DNA of 8,914 bases from Candidatus Zixiibacteriota bacterium (lineage in GTDB: Bacteria; Zixibacteria; MSB-5A5; RBG-16-43-9): positions 1 to 8,914 of the forward strand of contig JAOUFL010000092.1 in assembly GCA_029858245.1 (NCBI GenBank), in the 5' to 3' direction. The position numbers and the translations under genes are program-made. This document shows, piece after piece, positions 6,727 through 8,914 of the stretch (within the stretch, counting starts at the first letter, position 1; the number at the start of each line of letters is the position of its first letter). The notes below the pieces were generated by a model that made no database searches, was not told where the DNA came from, and saw only the letters and a program-made list of their open reading frames with translations.

Positions 6727-6971
6727 TTCAATATAGTAACGATTATGATACTGCACAGGTGCTAACTCCTTTTATGGCTGGAGATGCTAATGCTGATAAA
6801 GAGATAACAGTTTCAGATGTAATATATCTGATAAACTATCTTTTCAAAGGGGGATCTAAACCTGTACCTCTGGAATCAGGAGACGTTAATTGTGATACTG
6901 ATATATCAGTAAGCGATGTAGTCTATCTGATTAATTATCTTTTCAAAAGCGGGTCCTCACCAGGATATTAA
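6699..6971 (+). pseudogene. Frameshifted 3' end of the C25 peptidase gene: Fn3 last strand plus dockerin-like repeats
   Basis: This stretch is read one base back from the peptidase frame. It begins usefully around 6718 with ELIQYSNDYDTAQVLT, which supplies the missing G strand of the preceding Fn3 module (compare the common AYSNEV ending). Two 33-residue repeats of 99 bases each follow, starting at 6780 and 6879. Each has a Ca-loop of the dockerin/EF-hand type (D1-N3-D5...S11-D12: GDANADKEITVSD and GDVNCDTDISVSD) and an identical YLINYLFK helix. As a free-standing gene from ATG 6699 it would lack any signal peptide and begin in nonsense sequence with no ribosome site. It is therefore the detached C-terminus of the peptidase, whether through mutation, sequencing error or programmed frameshifting. 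In related bacteria such tails sit at the end of many secreted proteins, but their anchoring partner is not evident here. Confidence 0.8.
6780..6968 (+). repeat. Tandem pair of dockerin-like 33-residue repeats
   Basis: Copies start at 6780 and 6879, 99 bases apart. The DNA is still similar between them; for example both contain the same TATCTTTTCAAA run. Helices read SDVIYLINYLFKGG and SDVVYLINYLFKSG. The linker KPVPLES joins them. The low divergence of the helix positions points to strong structural constraint or fairly recent internal duplication. Confidence 0.8.
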
Positions 6972-7095
6972 AAACAGTCTGGAGTTGAGTAGTATAAACA
7001 ATTCCATCCATCTATACCTATCCTGGTATCTTTCAGGCAGATCCTTCGCGGTTGTCTGTATTTTTTACTCTCGCTTTTTTAGTGTAAAATGAATC

Positions 7096-7114
7096 AAACC
7101 TTACAGGTTTTTTT
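7096..7114 (+). terminator. Weak terminator after the C25 peptidase gene
   Basis: A 6-bp stem AAACCT/AGGTTT (7096-7101 with 7105-7110) with a TAC loop is followed by TTTT. It overlaps the stop codon of the convergent DUF169 gene. An alternative lies just upstream: an imperfect CAGA/TCTG hairpin (about 7038-7059) followed by TTTTTT at 7061-7066. Either could end plus-strand transcription; neither is strong. Confidence 0.35.
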
Positions 7115-7877
7115 CTTCTTCAGTTCTTTCTTGACTTATTCTCTTACTCACTTTTTCCCATGAAGTGGTTACAAGGAAACTCTCTTCCATATTCTCAATC
7201 ATCCGCATAAACTTTGTAATGGGAACCGAGAAGGTAAGGATGTTTTGAGGAACGCAGGGGCGTGCAGAGACATCAAACATTCCCAAAACACCTCTGGGCC
7301 GGGTGGAATCCTTTTCAAGATACGGGAACTGCACAATAGAACCGCAACCAGCAGCAAAGGGAGTAAATACACCATTGGGGTCTATCTGATCAAAGTTTGT
7401 CAGGGTAAAAAGCCCTGAGAGCACATCGGGTGATGAGAAAAAGACAACGACTTCAGGGTTATCTTTTTCCTCAAGTTTATCCCATCTTTTAAAAACTATA
7501 TATCTGGCAGGTGCTGTAAACCGTGGTAGCTTTTTCATCGCTTTCCTGACCAGTTCGGGTGATTTTTTGTAGCGCTCCCCTTCAAGCTTCCCCGGAATAC
7601 CGCAGGAGAGGAAATATTCGAAATCCGGCATAAGCTCCCTAACAAATCCTGAATACCTTTTTCCACCTCCACAGCCGATGGAGTCAGCACTAAAACAAAG
7701 GGAGCCTCCCTTCCTCACCCTGGCTAAATCGCAAATCATACACCTGTGTCCGGAAGCAGGTTCGACCTCCTCCACAGTGCCTTTTTCCTCTTTATAATAA
7801 AAGGAGACAGGCAGCTTGGCTGTATTAAAATATTTTTTCCAGAGATGGATGAATTTATCCCTGATAGGTGTGTCCAT
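7101..7877 (-). CDS. DUF169 family protein, cysteine-rich
   Basis: A 258-residue soluble protein of unknown function, recognised by its phrases as a DUF169 (COG2043-type) member. These are an N-terminal Cys block CMICDLAR (46-53) with GGSLCF (57-62) and IGCGGGKRYSG (67-77), then AAGCGSIVQFPYLE (175-188), GMFDVSARP (199-207) and the closing MIENMEESFLVTTSW (226-240). Seven cysteines are visible (46, 49, 61, 69, 92, 178, 208). The CxxC and following cysteines could bind a metal or cluster, which is inference. There is no signal peptide or membrane segment, so it is probably cytosolic. Translation start is firm: GGAGGT (7888-7883, minus strand) is 5 bases from ATG. A possible promoter on the minus strand is TTGACC (7935-7930), 17-base spacer, TACCCT (7912-7907). 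It stands alone, converging on the peptidase and divergent from uvrC, so context gives no functional hint. Confidence 0.75.
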   Translation of the reverse strand: MDTPIRDKFIHLWKKYFNTAKLPVSFYYKEEKGTVEEVEPASGHRCMICDLARVRKGGSLCFSADSIGCGGGKRYSGFVRELMPDFEYFLSCGIPGKLEGERYKKSPELVRKAMKKLPRFTAPARYIVFKRWDKLEEKDNPEVVVFFSSPDVLSGLFTLTNFDQIDPNGVFTPFAAGCGSIVQFPYLEKDSTRPRGVLGMFDVSARPCVPQNILTFSVPITKFMRMIENMEESFLVTTSWEKVSKRISQERTEEEKNL

Positions 7878-7975
7878 AAATTACCTCCATAAATTTAGCT
7901 CTTCTAAGGGTAACTTTTTTCGACTGTCAGGTCAAGTTAATTGTGATGAGGGAATACCGCTCTGGCATTGTGAAC

Positions 7976-8004
7976 TTAACATTTTTTGTTACACACTTTA
8001 TATT
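7976..8004 (+). promoter_or_regulatory. Sigma-70-like promoter of uvrC
   Basis: TTAACA (7976-7981), a 17-base spacer and TATATT (7999-8004) each differ from consensus by one base. Expected start of transcription is near 8011, giving a leader of about 40 bases before ATG 8049. No SOS (LexA-type) operator was recognised around it. Confidence 0.55.
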
Positions 8005-8048
8005 ATATGGTTTATATTAAAATCAGATTCTCAACGTATGGAAAAGAT

Positions 8049-8914
8049 ATGGACCTGAAAACCAGATTAGAAAACCTTCCGTCTCAGCCCGGGGTTTATC
8101 TTTTGAAGGATAAAAAAGATGAGATCATCTATGTGGGTAAAGCCAAATCCTTGAAAAACCGGATCAGGACGTATTTCAGTGATAAAATAGAACACCCGCG
8201 GACCTCAGCCTTGATTTCACGCATAAATGATTTCGAGGTTATGGTTACCGATTCGGAAATGGAAGCGCTGATACTGGAGTCTAATCTGATCAAGGAGCAC
8301 AAACCGCGGTATAACGTTAATTTAAAAGACGATAAAAGATACCCCTATCTCAAAGTAACCACGGATGAACCTTTTCCCCGCCTTCTGGTAGTCAGAAGAC
8401 CCGCAAAGGATAAAGCCAGATATTTCGGTCCCTATACTAACGTTAAAGGGATGAGGCAGTCCCTGAGATTGATCAAACGTCTTTTTCCGATAAGAAGCTG
8501 TAATTATGCCCTGCCCTCCAGTCGAAAGATAAGGCTGTGTCTGGATTACCAGATCAAGAGGTGTGAGGGTCCCTGCGAAGGACTGGTCTCGGAAAAAGAA
8601 TACCGCGAGATGATCAATGCGGTGATTTTATTCCTGTCCGGCAAAAACAGAGTCTTAATCGAGCAATTGAAACAGAGGATAAACAGATTAGCCCGGCAGG
8701 AGAGGTTTGAAGAGGCAGCCAGGGTCAGAGACCAGCTTAAAGCGGTGGAAAGTATAGCGCAAAAACAGAAGATGGTGGAAAAAAGTATGATCGACAGGGA
8801 TATCATCGCTTTTGCCAGAGATGATATGGATGTGTGTGTGGCAACCCTGCAGGTCAGGGAAGGGGTATTAATCGGCAGGCAGCATTTTTATTTAAAAGCT
8901 CAGAAAACCCTGCC
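8049..8914 (+). CDS. uvrC: Excinuclease ABC subunit C, 5' part (runs off the window)
   Basis: UvrC makes the dual incisions around bulky DNA lesions with UvrA and UvrB in nucleotide excision repair. The first 288 residues are present out of about 600. The N-terminal GIY-YIG nuclease domain has GVY (15-17) and YVG (28-30), and the expected catalytic residues R38, E77 and N89 (KPRYN). Next is the four-cysteine segment C151, C164, C172, C176, which in E. coli UvrC ligates a 4Fe-4S cluster. The UVR domain for binding UvrB follows (about 207-240, with RQERFEEAARVRDQL). The RNase H-like second nuclease and the HhH domain lie beyond the edge. ATG 8049 fits the family start (LENLPSQPGVY). The ribosome site is poor, only GGA about 6 bases upstream. 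An overlapping ATG at 8038 is in another frame and leads to a short shadow. Confidence 0.95.
   Translation, partial: MDLKTRLENLPSQPGVYLLKDKKDEIIYVGKAKSLKNRIRTYFSDKIEHPRTSALISRINDFEVMVTDSEMEALILESNLIKEHKPRYNVNLKDDKRYPYLKVTTDEPFPRLLVVRRPAKDKARYFGPYTNVKGMRQSLRLIKRLFPIRSCNYALPSSRKIRLCLDYQIKRCEGPCEGLVSEKEYREMINAVILFLSGKNRVLIEQLKQRINRLARQERFEEAARVRDQLKAVESIAQKQKMVEKSMIDRDIIAFARDDMDVCVATLQVREGVLIGRQHFYLKAQKTL

Noticed and set aside
7816..8058. Plus-strand 80-residue ORF across the DUF169/uvrC intergenic region
   Set aside because: It overlaps the antisense 5' end of the DUF169 gene and the start of uvrC, lacks a ribosome site and has no protein-like pattern.
8546..8806. Minus-strand 86-residue hydrophobic ORF
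   Set aside because: It is entirely antisense to the conserved Cys/UVR part of uvrC; its hydrophobicity is a by-product of the complementary codons.
1..8914. CRISPR arrays, tRNA/rRNA genes, insertion sequences, att sites
   Set aside because: No spaced direct repeats, cloverleaf-like sequences, transposase-like proteins or terminal inverted repeats were recognised by eye.

Overview
The window reads as chromosomal DNA from an AT-rich, Gram-negative-type bacterium, probably an uncultivated FCB-superphylum or candidate-phylum lineage (Zixibacteria-like). The main pointer is a secreted C25 (gingipain-type) peptidase with Ig/Fn3 modules and a C-terminal dockerin-like pair of Ca-binding repeats of the form GDxNxD...SDVxYLINYLF. 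Secreted proteins of such lineages often end this way. The taxonomic call is inference from protein style; the window contains no rRNA or other phylogenetic marker.

Layout. A strong hairpin terminator (42-78) closes whatever lies upstream. Two plus-strand genes follow: a compact metallo-beta-lactamase-fold hydrolase (242-964) and a short pyruvate kinase without its C-terminal regulatory domain (1039-2064). A probably bidirectional terminator (2124-2158) separates these from a convergent small membrane protein of DUF6249 type (2190-2552, minus). That gene is divergent from an ECF sigma factor (2699-3265) and its overlapping zinc-type, membrane-anchored anti-sigma factor (3262-3798). The 146-bp sigma/DUF6249 intergenic region holds two mirror-image promoter-like elements. 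Each has an identical 12-base -35 block and an AGTCTWAT -10 block at exactly the same spacing. This suggests the sigma factor drives both its own operon and the divergent membrane protein.

After a 387-bp AT-rich non-coding stretch comes the C25 peptidase (4186-6726). Its last Fn3 module and dockerin tail continue in the -1 frame (to 6971), so the gene as sequenced is split by a single-base frame disruption near an AAAGGG run. A DUF169 protein (7101-7877, minus) then lies divergent from uvrC (8049 to the window edge), with a good sigma-70-like promoter in front of uvrC.

How the genes fit together. The sigma factor, anti-sigma factor and divergent DUF6249 protein form a self-contained envelope-signalling module. 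MBL, pyk, DUF169 and uvrC look like ordinary housekeeping or conserved-unknown genes. The secreted peptidase is separated from the sigma operon by a long leader, and I found no copy of the twin promoter motif in front of it. No CRISPR, tRNA, rRNA, insertion sequence or phage gene was recognised. The most novel signals are the twin ECF promoter and the broken peptidase-dockerin gene; the barrel-only pyruvate kinase with an altered K+-site loop comes next.
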